Shown here piece after piece: positions 1 to 7,749 of a stretch of DNA of 64,000 bases. The translations under genes were made by a program, and so were the position numbers. A model generated the notes under the pieces. It was given only the letters and a program-made list of their open reading frames with translations. It did not search any database and was not told where the DNA came from. Source of the stretch: Calothrix anomala FACHB-343 (GTDB lineage Bacteria > Cyanobacteriota > Cyanobacteriia > Cyanobacteriales > Nostocaceae); NCBI RefSeq assembly GCF_014696435.1, contig NZ_JACJQG010000039.1, positions 21,607 through 85,606 on the forward strand, given 5' to 3'. Within the stretch, counting starts at the first letter, position 1; each line of letters opens with the position of its first letter.

Positions 1-69
1 GTCTGTGCAATTTTGATTATTTTAATTGTTGCTACTGGTACGATTGATGTAGTATCTGCAAAAGTTAGG
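1..69 (+). CDS. 3' end of phosphonate ABC transporter permease (PhnE-like), partial
   Basis: Frame 1 is open from the window edge to a TAG at 67-69. It encodes a hydrophobic tail (ILIILIVATG) followed by TIDVVSAKS. The pattern of a last membrane helix followed by D-x-x-S resembles the C-terminus of PhnE-type permeases, and a C-P lyase cluster follows directly. A run of five A residues precedes the stop. With one A fewer the frame would continue as SAKVREWLV and stop at 83-85, which looks more like a typical PhnE end, so a homopolymer frameshift is possible. Only 22 codons are visible, so the assignment rests mainly on context. Confidence 0.45.
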
Positions 70-84
70 GAATGGTTGGTTTAG

Positions 85-302
85 TTGACGGTTGACGGGT
101 GACTGATGACGGGTGACTGATGACGGTTGACTGATGACGGTTGACTGATGACGGTTGACTGATAACGGTTGACTGATGACGGTTGACTGATGACGGTTGA
201 CTGATGACGGTTGACTGATGACGGTTGACTGATGACGGTTGACTGATAACGGTTGACTGATGACGGTTGACTGATAACGGTTGACTGATGACTGGTGGCT
301 GT
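85..302. repeat. STRR heptamer array
   Basis: About 30 tandem 7-bp units, mainly GACGGTT and GACTGAT with a few GACTGATAA variants, fill the gap between the phnE end and the four-helix-bundle gene. A reading frame across it on the minus strand is only repeat-encoded Q-S-T-V-N-R-H and is not a gene. Confidence 0.95.
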
Positions 303-670
303 TAAATGTTATTGGATTTGCGTTTAAGGGAGTTGAGATAGGCATTTAATTTAGGTGATAATTCATCTATGATTGGTTTAATTTTATCTATTTGTTCTTG
401 GGTTAATAGTTTACGCTTAAAAGCTAGTCTTAACCAATGTCTTGTCTCATTTAAAGAACCTCTAGCAATTTTTATGAATCTTTGATTATCCTGTAAATTA
501 TAACGACCATTTCCTTCAGCGATATTAGCATCTATACTATCTGCTGATTTGACAATCTGTTTACCAATTGTATCTTTTGCAAAGCTATCCCATTTATCTA
601 CAATAAACCAAATTCCATTTGCGAGATTTTCGGATAATTGATAAACTCGCAAATTTTGAAAGGTTTCCAT
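302..670 (-). CDS. Four-helix-bundle protein (23S rRNA intervening-sequence / S23 family)
   Basis: The protein has 122 aa, starts METFQNLRVYQLS and contains the family pattern I-A-E-G-N-G-R near residues 52-58, followed by an amphipathic helix with N-E-T-R-H-W. Small four-helix-bundle proteins of this family are often encoded next to mobile or repeat-rich DNA, and their biochemical role is not established. The gene lies between two STRR arrays and is opposite in direction to the phnG-phnM genes. No link to phosphonate metabolism is evident. The family call is secure; function is not inferred. Confidence 0.85.
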   Translation of the reverse strand: METFQNLRVYQLSENLANGIWFIVDKWDSFAKDTIGKQIVKSADSIDANIAEGNGRYNLQDNQRFIKIARGSLNETRHWLRLAFKRKLLTQEQIDKIKPIIDELSPKLNAYLNSLKRKSNNI

Positions 671-797
671 AATAGTTGACGGTTGACGGTTGACAGTTAA
701 CTGCTAAACTAACTCAACAAGGTCTTTACCGTCACCAGTAATCAGTCACCAGTCATCAGTCATCAGTCATCAGTCACCAGTCATCAGTCATCAGTCA
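671..797. repeat. STRR heptamer arrays in phnF/four-helix-bundle gap
   Basis: Two blocks of 7-bp units occur here: GACGGTT/GACAGTT at about 674-700, and CAGTCAC/CAGTCAT/CAGTCAA at about 736-799. The second block runs into the 3' end of phnF and provides its last codons and stop. Confidence 0.9.
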
Positions 798-1519
798 ACA
801 AATAATTCATTTTCAAAAAACAATTCCATGCGATCGCCTCGCAATCGCGTTACGCCATATTCAATTACATTACCTGTTTGATCAACATTTACTGATTCGG
901 CTAAAAGAATGGGTTGATTGAGGGGTAGCTGTAACCATTTAGCATCTTGCGGCTGAACTAAACGAGCAGAAACGCAGGTACTTCTACGAATATGATCGCA
1001 TCCATATATCTGTTGTAAAAGCTGAGAAATTGATTGTTGTTCTTGCAAAATTTTGATATTTTTTGGCTCTAGAAAATCAGGAAATCGCTTCAGGGGAAAA
1101 TACCCAGTTCCTACACTAATGGGTTCTTCATCAGCAAAACCTAAACGTTCAATTAACGCTACAGGTTCGCCATAAGTAATCTCTAATCCTTTGGCGATCG
1201 CATCATCCGCAGGTACTTCTAATATACGCAATAATTGAAACCTCGCTTGCCAACCCTGCGCTTTTAAGGTTTGGTTATAACGCACACGCTTACCAATGGC
1301 ATAGCGGATAGTTTTAGCGGCGACAAAAGTCCCTCTTCCCCTATCAACTCGTAATAATCCCTCATTTTTTAAGAGTGCGATCGCTTGTCTAATAGTATGG
1401 CGATTGACTGCAAACTGTTCCGCTAACTTGGTTTCCGTTGGTAATTTTTCACCAACTCGATAAACTCCTTGATGAATATTTTGTCTGATTTGGTCAGCAA
1501 TTTGAATATATACAGGCAT
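791..1519 (-). CDS. phnF: PhnF, GntR/HutC-family transcriptional regulator of phosphonate genes
   Basis: The 242-aa protein has an N-terminal winged HTH (residues about 1-70, with LPTETKLAEQFAVNRHTIRQ-like spacing and GLLRVDRGRGTFVA) and a C-terminal UTRA effector domain (about 95-240). Length and architecture match E. coli PhnF. It is divergent from phnG, with the likely operator in the gap at 1702-1711. It probably represses the phn genes and responds to a phosphonate or phosphate-ester ligand (family knowledge plus position). The final VD-stop is encoded by an STRR heptamer, so the original C-terminus may have been altered by repeat expansion. Confidence 0.9.
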   Translation of the reverse strand: MPVYIQIADQIRQNIHQGVYRVGEKLPTETKLAEQFAVNRHTIRQAIALLKNEGLLRVDRGRGTFVAAKTIRYAIGKRVRYNQTLKAQGWQARFQLLRILEVPADDAIAKGLEITYGEPVALIERLGFADEEPISVGTGYFPLKRFPDFLEPKNIKILQEQQSISQLLQQIYGCDHIRRSTCVSARLVQPQDAKWLQLPLNQPILLAESVNVDQTGNVIEYGVTRLRGDRMELFFENELFVD

Positions 1520-1529
1520 TATTTTTTTT

Positions 1530-1642
1530 GTTGATGGTTGACGGTTGACGGTTGACTGATGACGGTTGACTGATGATGGTTGACTGATGACGGTTGACTG
1601 ATGATGGTTGACGGTGAACTGTTAACAGTCAACCGTCAACAA
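1530..1642. repeat. STRR heptamer array between phnF and phnG
   Basis: GACGGTT, GACTGAT and GATGGTT units end in a short opposite-orientation block (CAGTCAA, CCGTCAA). The array lies between the phnF start and the proposed operator/promoter. Confidence 0.93.
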
Positions 1643-1701
1643 ATTTTTCCTAAGTTAGATTGTCAAGTTGTCCGAATTGCGTTAATGTACTTTCATCTAG
1701 A

Positions 1702-1711
1702 TGTCTAGACA
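1702..1711. promoter_or_regulatory. Candidate PhnF operator
   Basis: TGTCTAGACA is a perfect 10-bp palindrome containing GT-C-TA-G-AC. This fits the GT-N-TA-N-AC core described for HutC-type GntR regulators. It overlaps a second palindrome, CATCTAGATG, at 1694-1703, and lies about 42 bp upstream of phnG in the phnF-phnG divergent gap. Assignment is by consensus match and position only. Confidence 0.5.
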
Positions 1712-1752
1712 AGTTAAGAATAGTTTAAAACAAAATACCCTAAACCAACCCT

Positions 1753-2208
1753 ATGCCTACTGTGAGCGAGCGACAAGCATGGATGGGAACATTAGCAAAG
1801 GCTGAGTTAGATCTATTAGAAAAATTGGTCAATAAGTTAGATAATTTGCCTGAATATAGCTTTTTACGCTCTCCAGAGATTGGACTGGCGATGGTGCGGG
1901 GACGTGCTGGCGGTACAGGGGAGGCGTTTAATTTAGGCGAAATCACCATGACTCGCTGCGTTGTGCAATTAGAGAATGCAGGAGAAGAAGCGATCGCTGG
2001 ATTTGGATATGTCGCCGGGCGATCGCACCTTCATGCAGAATTAGCAGCTATATGTGATGCATTACTACAAACTCCACATTGGCGCGATCGCATTCAAGCT
2101 GAAGTCATTCAACCCTTGCAAATAGAAAGCCAAAAGCAGCAAGAACTTCAACAACGCCAAACAGAAGCGACAAAGGTTAATTTCTTCACAATGGTGAGAG
2201 GGGAATAA
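1753..2208 (+). CDS. phnG: PhnG, C-P lyase core complex subunit
   Basis: This 151-aa protein has the family hallmarks RQAWMGTLAKA near the start, GLAMVRGRAGGTG near residues 44-56 and GEITMTRCVVQL near 60-71. In the E. coli system PhnG, H, I and J form the C-P lyase core, and PhnI with PhnG, H and L forms ribose-1-methylphosphonate triphosphate from ATP and the phosphonate. It is the first gene of the rightward cluster and is followed by STRR DNA and phnH. The ATG at 1753 aligns with the expected family start (MPTVSERQAW). Confidence 0.92.
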   Translation: MPTVSERQAWMGTLAKAELDLLEKLVNKLDNLPEYSFLRSPEIGLAMVRGRAGGTGEAFNLGEITMTRCVVQLENAGEEAIAGFGYVAGRSHLHAELAAICDALLQTPHWRDRIQAEVIQPLQIESQKQQELQQRQTEATKVNFFTMVRGE

Positions 2209-2211
2209 ATG

Positions 2212-2258
2212 ATGACGGTTGACGGTTGACTGATGACAGTTAATAAATGACAAATGAC
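2212..2258. repeat. STRR and AATGACA repeats before phnH
   Basis: GACGGTT/GACTGAT units pass into AATGACA-type units that are repeated up to and through the phnH start codon. The ATG of phnH is therefore one of several ATGs created by the repeat. Confidence 0.85.
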
Positions 2259-2260
2259 AA

Positions 2261-2866
2261 ATGACTAAAGTTACACAATTACCAGGGTTACAAGATTCGA
2301 TTCATGATGCACAAAGGACGTTTCGGGCGTTGTTGGATGCTCATGCTCGTCCGGGGATAGCTTATCAGATAACAGCACAAATGAGCATACCTGCAGGTTT
2401 AACGGCTGCTTGTGGGGCTGCTTGTTTAACTTTGTTGGATTTGGATGTTGTGGTTTGGTTACAACCTAGTTTTGATGCTCAAGTTAAAGCTTGGTTGTTG
2501 TTTCATAGTGGCTGTCGCTTTACGCAGTACCCAGAGGAAGCTGACTTTGCTTTAATTCAAGATTTAGCAGCGTTACCAGAATTACCTATTTTTAATTGGG
2601 GAACGGCTGAAAAACCAGAAGCTTCAACAACATTATTAGTACAGGTAGAAAGTTTTGAAATGGGAGAACCTGTAATTTTAACAGGGCCGGGAATTTTAGA
2701 AGAACGTGTTATTGCACCTACAATTCCTCATGATTTCTGGAATTTCTGGAGACAGAATCACCAAGCCTATCCGCAAGGTGTAGACGTATTTTTATTTACA
2801 GAAAATGCAGTAATAGGACTACCAAGAACGACAAATTTAAAATTCAAAAATAAAGCACATTCTTGA
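2261..2866 (+). CDS. phnH: PhnH, C-P lyase core complex subunit
   Basis: The 201-aa protein contains the PhnH patterns QRTFRALLDAHARPG near residues 18-32, a TLLDLDVVVW strand near 57-66, and a GPGI motif followed by FWxFWRQNHQAYPQGVD near the C-terminus. PhnH is a structural subunit that dimerises in the PhnGHIJ core. The ATG at 2261 sits at the end of an ATGACAA repeat run; the protein from this Met matches the expected length (E. coli about 194 aa), so this start is preferred. Confidence 0.92.
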   Translation: MTKVTQLPGLQDSIHDAQRTFRALLDAHARPGIAYQITAQMSIPAGLTAACGAACLTLLDLDVVVWLQPSFDAQVKAWLLFHSGCRFTQYPEEADFALIQDLAALPELPIFNWGTAEKPEASTTLLVQVESFEMGEPVILTGPGILEERVIAPTIPHDFWNFWRQNHQAYPQGVDVFLFTENAVIGLPRTTNLKFKNKAHS

Positions 2867-2923
2867 ACAATTTACAAATGACCAATGAGAGCCATTACCA
2901 ATTATTTTTAATTGCGCTTACTT

Positions 2924-3385
2924 ATGAATATTGATATTCGTATTGCGAACCGAGAAGATTTACCTCTCTTAAATCAGTTATATGCTGACATGGATGGTCA
3001 GCCACCCATACCCAAAGATGATTTAGAAAAAATCTTTGCAGAAATCACACAAGTTCCTAATTATCACATTTATATTGCTGATTTAAATGAGCAAACTGTA
3101 GGGACTTTTAGCCTTCTTTATGCACCAACAATGATGCATCAGGGATATCACAAATTTGCAGTCCTAGATTCAGTGACAGTCATTTCTTCTATGCGGGGAC
3201 AAGGAATAGGTAGCGAAATGGTAAAAGCAGCGCTCAAACTTAGTGCTGAAGCTGGGTGTTATAAAATGATGCTCTCTTCTAATTTAAAACGCGATCGCGC
3301 CCATCAATTCTATCAATCACTAGGTTTCGAGCAACACGGTTGGAGCTTTAAATGCATACTCCAACCAACCCAAAATTTTGCATAA
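2924..3385 (+). CDS. GNAT-family N-acetyltransferase in the phn cluster
   Basis: From the ATG at 2924 the product has 153 aa; a TTG at 2912 would add four residues. It shows the acetyl-CoA loop pattern RGQGIG (about residues 94-99) followed by a helix, and a C-terminal RDRAHQFYQSLGFEQHG typical of GNAT enzymes. Its place between phnH and phnI suggests a role like PhnO, which acetylates aminoalkylphosphonates before C-P cleavage, but the substrate cannot be read from the sequence. The gene's end overlaps the long upstream extension of the phnI reading frame. Confidence 0.82.
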   Translation: MNIDIRIANREDLPLLNQLYADMDGQPPIPKDDLEKIFAEITQVPNYHIYIADLNEQTVGTFSLLYAPTMMHQGYHKFAVLDSVTVISSMRGQGIGSEMVKAALKLSAEAGCYKMMLSSNLKRDRAHQFYQSLGFEQHGWSFKCILQPTQNFA

Positions 3386-3387
3386 TC

Positions 3388-3425
3388 CCCAATCAACAGT
3401 CAACCGTCATCAGTCAACAGTCAAC
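3388..3425. repeat. STRR heptamers before phnI
   Basis: CAGTCAA/CCGTCAT units occupy the short gap between the acetyltransferase stop and the phnI start. They create an in-frame upstream extension of phnI that encodes Q-S-T-V-N repeats and is unlikely to be translated. Confidence 0.88.
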
Positions 3426-3434
3426 AAAAAGTAT

Positions 3435-4691
3435 ATGCCATACGTTGCAGTCAAAGGTGGAGAACAAGCAATTCAAAATGCAGAAGCACTTCTCAAAAGT
3501 AGGCGCAGAGGTGATCTGACAATCCCAGAATTGACATTAGACCAGATTGAACAACAGTTAACGCTAGCAGTAGAAAGGGTAATGTGTGAAGGTAGTTTAT
3601 ATGACCGAGAGTTAGCATCTCTAGCTATTAAACAATCTTGGGGTGATTTAGTCGAAGCAGTTTTCTTATTACGCGCCTATCGGACAACACTCCCCCGTTT
3701 TTACTATAGTCAACCTTTAGACACCAGCAAAATGCAGATTCAACGCCGCATTTCTGCCATTTTTAAAGATGTTCCAGGAGGGCAAAAGTTAGGCCCTACT
3801 TTTGACTATATTCACCGTCTACTAGATTTTAAATTAATAGCAGAAGGACAAGTACCACCAGCACCAGAAGCAGAAGCCATTACAGAACCAATTCCCCGTG
3901 TAATTGACACCCTAGATCGAGAAGGATTGATGCAACCAGAACAGAGCAGGGGAGCAGAAGAAGAATTTCTTAACCTTCAGTCAACAGTCAACAGTCAACA
4001 GTCAACAGTCAACAGTCAACAGTCAACCGTTAACCATCAACAACCCTTTGATTTAACTCGCCAACCATTAACCTTTCCAGCTGGAAGAGATGCGAGACTG
4101 CAAAATTTAGCGCGTGCAGATGAAGGTTTTTTGCTATCTCTGGCTTATTCTACACAACGGGGTTATGGCAGAAACCATCCGTTTGCGGGTGAGATTCGTA
4201 TGGGGGAAGTAGAGGTAGTGATTTGTCCTGAAGAATTGGGATTTGAAATTGCGATCGCAGATATTACTGTCACCGAAGTGCAAATGGTTAATCAATTTAA
4301 AGGTAGTAAAGAATTACCTGCACAATTTACCCGTGGTTATGGCCTTACCTTTGGTTATAACGAACGTAAAGCTATGTCAATGGCGTTGGTAGATAGAGCA
4401 ATGCGCGCTGAAGAATTAGGAGAAACAATTCAAGGGCCAGCGCAAAATGTTGAATTTGTGCTTTTACACTCCGATAATGTGGAAGCTCAAGGTTTTGTAC
4501 AACATCTTAAACTTCCACACTATATTGACTTTCAATCAGAGTTAAATTTAGTAAGAAAAATTCGGCAGCAACAAGTAAATAATCAATCATCAGATTTAAC
4601 AGTTATGCCGGAAGAATCACAGGTTTCAGAAAGTCAGGAATTCAACAAAGAAACTTTTGCTGTTAGTCAAGTTTATAGCAGTCCTAAATGA
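3435..4691 (+). CDS. phnI: PhnI, C-P lyase core complex subunit, with repeat-encoded insertion
   Basis: From the ATG at 3435 (MPYVAVKGGEQAI, the conserved PhnI start) the protein has 418 aa, longer than the usual roughly 350-370. Conserved segments include MCEGSLYDRELASLAIKQ, SQPLDTSKMQIQRRISAIF and the C-terminal YGLTFGYNERKAMSMALVD and LHSDNVEAQGFVQHLKLPHY. PhnI is the nucleosidase subunit that attaches phosphonate to ribose of ATP. Residues about 182-203 are three 7-residue repeats (QSTVNSQ type) encoded by nine CAGTCAA heptamers at 3978-4042, an in-frame STRR insertion in a variable linker. The sequence after it is well conserved, so the gene probably still works. A TTG/ATG extension to 3378 is only repeat. 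Confidence 0.92.
   Translation: MPYVAVKGGEQAIQNAEALLKSRRRGDLTIPELTLDQIEQQLTLAVERVMCEGSLYDRELASLAIKQSWGDLVEAVFLLRAYRTTLPRFYYSQPLDTSKMQIQRRISAIFKDVPGGQKLGPTFDYIHRLLDFKLIAEGQVPPAPEAEAITEPIPRVIDTLDREGLMQPEQSRGAEEEFLNLQSTVNSQQSTVNSQQSTVNHQQPFDLTRQPLTFPAGRDARLQNLARADEGFLLSLAYSTQRGYGRNHPFAGEIRMGEVEVVICPEELGFEIAIADITVTEVQMVNQFKGSKELPAQFTRGYGLTFGYNERKAMSMALVDRAMRAEELGETIQGPAQNVEFVLLHSDNVEAQGFVQHLKLPHYIDFQSELNLVRKIRQQQVNNQSSDLTVMPEESQVSESQEFNKETFAVSQVYSSPK
3978..4043. repeat. STRR array inside the phnI coding sequence
   Basis: Seven CAGTCAA units followed by degenerate CCGTTAA and CCATCAA units lie in frame within phnI. Because 3 x 7 bp = 7 codons, the array is read as a 7-residue repeat (QSTVNSQ, QSTVNSQ, QSTVNHQ). 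Confidence 0.93.
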
Positions 4692-4717
4692 TTTGAGAAA
4701 TATTCGTATGTAGGTTT

Positions 4718-4746
4718 GTTGACAGTCAACAGTCAACAGTCAACAA
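4718..4746. repeat. STRR heptamers before phnM copy 1
   Basis: Four CAGTCAA-type units. Shortly after them (4775-4788) is TAGGATTGCTATAT, the same end sequence as the small inverted-repeat element at 17770-17864. Confidence 0.85.
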
Positions 4747-4824
4747 CCAAAACCGATATTTTTTACAACTGAAATAGGATTGCTATATGTATTTTATTAA
4801 TCAGTCACAAATTGGTGTAAGTCA

Positions 4825-6030
4825 GTGACAACAACACAACCTATTCAATCATTGTCGAAAATAAATAATACAAAAATTGCGATTCAAGGAGTAGATGTAT
4901 TAACTCCTGATGGTTGGGTGAAAGATGCGACAGTTTTAATTGAAGATGGGCAATTTATTAGTATCGATCAGGCAACAAGCCCTAATGGATTTTATCTGGT
5001 AAATGCTCAAAGTCTCCAAATGCTACCAGGAATTATTGACTTACATGGTGATGCTTTTGAGAGGATGATTTGTCCTCGTCCGGGAGTTAATTTTCCTCTA
5101 CCAATAGCGATCGCAGATAATGACCGTAACCTCTTAGCATCTGGTATCACTACTTTTTACTGCTCAATTACCGACTCTTACGAACCAGGGTTACGTAGTC
5201 GTGATTCTGCTCGTGCTTTAATTGACTTCATCTTAGGGGTAGGTAAAAAAGTTTTACACTGCAATCATCGCATTCATATTAGGCATGAAGAGGCAAATAT
5301 AGCAGGACATCAAGAGTTATGTGATTGGATGGTATCTGGTAAAGTACATCTTTTATCTATCAACGATCACCTACCACCCCCAGGTAATCAAAAAAGATTT
5401 AACCGCTATATCAATAGCGTGAAGCAGAGATCGTCCATGTCTCTAGAAGAGATTGAAAAGTTAATCAATCAGGTGACAGCAAAACGACATGAAGGCGACG
5501 CACAAATACAAGAACTGGTGGAATTAGCTCATAAATATAGTATTCCGCTTGCGTCCCATGATGATGATAGCCTCGAAAAAGTCTTACTTAGTCAACAGCG
5601 CCAAGTTGCGATCGCAGAATTTCCCGCGACTGTAGATTTAGCAGCAAAGTGTCGTGAATATGGTGCAGCCGTCCTCATGGGTGCGCCTAACTTAGTCCGT
5701 GGTGGTTCCCACTTAGGTTTAATGAGTGTAGCTGAGGCGGTAAAAAATAAGGTTATTGATTGTCTTTGCTCAGATTATCATTATCCTTCCTTATTTTATG
5801 CTCCCTTCAAACTGCAAGAATTAGGCTTAATGTCATTTGAAAAAGCATGGTCATTAGTTTCTAGCCTACCAGCAGAAGCCGCAGGAATTAGCGATCGCAA
5901 AGGCAAAATCGCCCCAGGTTTAGACGCAGATTTTCTCTTAATATCTCCTAATAATTCCTTACCATCAGCAATTACTGCGATTTCATCTGTATACATAGCC
6001 GGACAAGAAGTCGCCCGCTACCAAATTTAA
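4825..6030 (+). CDS. phnM: PhnM-like amidohydrolase (copy 1, divergent)
   Basis: The 401-aa amidohydrolase-superfamily protein starts at GTG 4825. Motifs are PGIIDLHGDAFERM (about residues 71-84), CPRPGV, HRIHIRHE, SINDHLPP, LASHDDDS, MGAPNLVRGGSH and SDYHYPSL. PhnM hydrolyses alpha-D-ribose 1-methylphosphonate 5-triphosphate to the 5-monophosphate and PPi in the C-P lyase pathway. This copy departs from classical PhnM at key places: LHGDAFE instead of LHTDNLE, and INDHLPP instead of MDHTPGQ. A second, orthodox PhnM lies at 9762. Copy 1 sits directly before the HD oxygenase gene and may act on a different intermediate (inference). Confidence 0.8.
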   Translation: MTTTQPIQSLSKINNTKIAIQGVDVLTPDGWVKDATVLIEDGQFISIDQATSPNGFYLVNAQSLQMLPGIIDLHGDAFERMICPRPGVNFPLPIAIADNDRNLLASGITTFYCSITDSYEPGLRSRDSARALIDFILGVGKKVLHCNHRIHIRHEEANIAGHQELCDWMVSGKVHLLSINDHLPPPGNQKRFNRYINSVKQRSSMSLEEIEKLINQVTAKRHEGDAQIQELVELAHKYSIPLASHDDDSLEKVLLSQQRQVAIAEFPATVDLAAKCREYGAAVLMGAPNLVRGGSHLGLMSVAEAVKNKVIDCLCSDYHYPSLFYAPFKLQELGLMSFEKAWSLVSSLPAEAAGISDRKGKIAPGLDADFLLISPNNSLPSAITAISSVYIAGQEVARYQI

Positions 6031-6033
6031 TCG

Positions 6034-6163
6034 GGGACTTCCAAAATATCTTATCGCTGGGGATAGCAGAGGGAGCAGTGGAAGCAGGGGAGCAGAGGGA
6101 GACAAAGAATCTGCTCAATATCTTCCCCCATACTGATTGAATAATTTAATTTCTGGAAGTCCC
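6034..6163. repeat. Small inverted-repeat (MITE-like) element
   Basis: GGGACTTCCA at 6034-6043 and TGGAAGTCCC at 6154-6163 are perfect 10-bp inverted repeats. They bound about 130 bp of non-coding DNA that includes a GGGAGCAG-rich run (6069-6101). No reading frame is present. Confidence 0.6.
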
Positions 6164-6171
6164 TAAATACT

Positions 6172-6201
6172 CAGTCAACCGTCAACCGTCAACCGTCAAC
6201 A
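6172..6201. repeat. STRR heptamers before the HD oxygenase gene
   Basis: Four CAGTCAA/CCGTCAA units end about 9 bp before the ATG at 6209. Confidence 0.85.
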
Positions 6202-6208
6202 TTTATCT

Positions 6209-6769
6209 ATGAACCCTACCATCGAAAACATCATTAACCTATTCACCGAAAAAGGTTCTCAATTGTATGGTGCAGAAGCTGTCAGCCAATTAGAACACGC
6301 CTTGCAATGTGCTAGCCTCGCTGAACAATCAGGTCAAAGCCATGAATTAATTACCGCTTGTTTACTCCATGATTTAGGACATTTAATCCATGATTTAGGC
6401 AACGATCCCGCCAGCCAAGGTATAGACGATCATCACGAACATCGCGCTATACCTTTACTAAAGCAGATTTTCAGTTCAGCAGTCACAGAACCAATTAGGC
6501 TGCATGTCGTCGCCAAACGTTATCTTTGCTCAATCAATCCTGAATACTGGGATAGTCTCTCAGCTGCTTCCAAACGCAGCTTAGAACTGCAAGGAGGCAT
6601 ATTTTCCCCAGAACAAGCAGAGCAATTTATTCAGCAACCCTACGCCAAAGATGCAGTACAGCTAAGAATTTACGACGACAAAGCCAAAATCCAAAATCTA
6701 CCCACACCCGATTTAAACCACTTCACCCAATTTGCGATCGCCTCTCTAAATAAACTGACCTTGCTCTAA
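6209..6769 (+). CDS. HD-domain mixed-valent diiron oxygenase-like protein (PhnZ/TmpB type)
   Basis: This 186-aa protein belongs to the phosphonate-associated HD family. Visible signatures are YGAEAVSQLEHALQCA (residues about 20-35), LLHDLGH (about 51-58), DDHHEHRA (about 73-80) and LHVVAKRYLC (about 97-106). These correspond to the Tyr/Glu substrate-gating segment and the His/Asp iron ligands of PhnZ. Characterised relatives oxidatively cleave alpha-hydroxyphosphonates to phosphate plus a carboxylate. No PhnY-type 2-oxoglutarate dioxygenase, which would make the hydroxylated substrate, is visible here. It lies between phnM copy 1 and phnJ. Confidence 0.8.
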   Translation: MNPTIENIINLFTEKGSQLYGAEAVSQLEHALQCASLAEQSGQSHELITACLLHDLGHLIHDLGNDPASQGIDDHHEHRAIPLLKQIFSSAVTEPIRLHVVAKRYLCSINPEYWDSLSAASKRSLELQGGIFSPEQAEQFIQQPYAKDAVQLRIYDDKAKIQNLPTPDLNHFTQFAIASLNKLTLL

Positions 6770-6783
6770 GTTGTACAGTTTTT

Positions 6784-6833
6784 TGACAGTCAACCGTCAA
6801 CCGTCATCAGTCATCAGTCAACCGTCAACAATC
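6784..6833. repeat. STRR heptamers before phnJ
   Basis: CAGTCAA, CCGTCAA and CAGTCAT units fill most of the gap upstream of the phnJ ATG. Confidence 0.88.
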
Positions 6834-6835
6834 AA

Positions 6836-7690
6836 ATGAATATTCCTCCCCCATCCCCAGAAACTGGATTTAACTTCGCCTACCTAGACGAACAAACAAA
6901 ACGTTCCATTCGCCGTGCTTTGCTGAAAGCTGTGGCGATTCCCGGACATCAAATACCCTTTTCTTCGAGAGAAATGCCCATGTCTTACGGTTGGGGTACT
7001 GGGGGAATTCAGGTAACGGCTGCTGTAATTGGTCAAACTGATGTCCTGAAAGTCATCGATCAAGGTGCAGATGATACGACAAACGCTGTGAATATTCGTC
7101 GGTTTTTCAAAAAAGTTTGTGGTGTAGAAACAACAGAACACACCCAAGAAGCCACTCTGATTCAGACGCGCCATCGCATACCCGAAACACCACTCAAAGA
7201 CGGACAGATTTTAGTTTACCAAGTACCAATTCCCGAACCCTTACGCTGGTTAGAACCCTCGTCTGTAGAAACAGGTAAAATGCACGCTTTAGAAGAATAT
7301 GGGGCGATGTACGTCAAACTTTACGAAGATATCACCACACATGGACACATTGCCACATCCTACGATTACCCAGTAATGGTGCATGAACGTTATTTGATGA
7401 GTCCTAGCCCAATCCCCCGCTTTGATAATCCCAAAATGAATATGAGTCCCGCATTGCAATTATTTGGCGCAGGGAGAGAAAAACGTATATATGCAATTCC
7501 ACCCTACACCAAAGTCAAAAGCCTAGATTTTGAAGACCATCCTTTCACCGTAGAAAAATGGGATAAAGCCTGTGAGTTATGCGGTTCCACAGAAAGCTAT
7601 TTAGATGAAGTTGTGATTGATGACCAAGGCGGACGAATGTGGATTTGTTCAGATACGGATTTTTGTAATAAAAGAAGTGTTGATGGTTGA
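6836..7690 (+). CDS. phnJ: PhnJ, radical SAM carbon-phosphorus lyase
   Basis: The 284-aa catalytic subunit of C-P lyase cleaves the C-P bond of 5-phosphoribosyl-1-phosphonate using SAM and a [4Fe-4S] cluster, releasing the alkane (methane from methylphosphonate). The C-terminal cluster motif is C-x2-C-x21-C (CELC, then WIC), followed by a fourth Cys in DFCNKR. The N-terminal half carries MPMSYGWGTGGIQVT and PIPEPLRWLEPS, both highly conserved. The last residues SVDG and the TGA stop are supplied by STRR heptamer sequence (GTTGATGGTTGA), so the tail beyond CNKR differs from the ancestral one. The catalytic region is intact. Confidence 0.95.
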   Translation: MNIPPPSPETGFNFAYLDEQTKRSIRRALLKAVAIPGHQIPFSSREMPMSYGWGTGGIQVTAAVIGQTDVLKVIDQGADDTTNAVNIRRFFKKVCGVETTEHTQEATLIQTRHRIPETPLKDGQILVYQVPIPEPLRWLEPSSVETGKMHALEEYGAMYVKLYEDITTHGHIATSYDYPVMVHERYLMSPSPIPRFDNPKMNMSPALQLFGAGREKRIYAIPPYTKVKSLDFEDHPFTVEKWDKACELCGSTESYLDEVVIDDQGGRMWICSDTDFCNKRSVDG

Positions 7691-7747
7691 CTGTTGACGG
7701 TTGACTGTTGACTAATAACAAATGACCAATGACAAATGACAAATGAC
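7681..7747. repeat. STRR and AATGACA repeats between phnJ and phnK
   Basis: GACTGTT/GACGGTT units are followed by AATGACC/AATGACA units that run into the phnK start codon. The array overlaps the phnJ stop codon. Confidence 0.85.
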
Positions 7748-7749
7748 CA

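Noticed and set aside
22-345. 107-codon minus-strand frame
   Set aside because: It is made almost entirely of STRR translation (QSTVISQ-type) and has no gene features.
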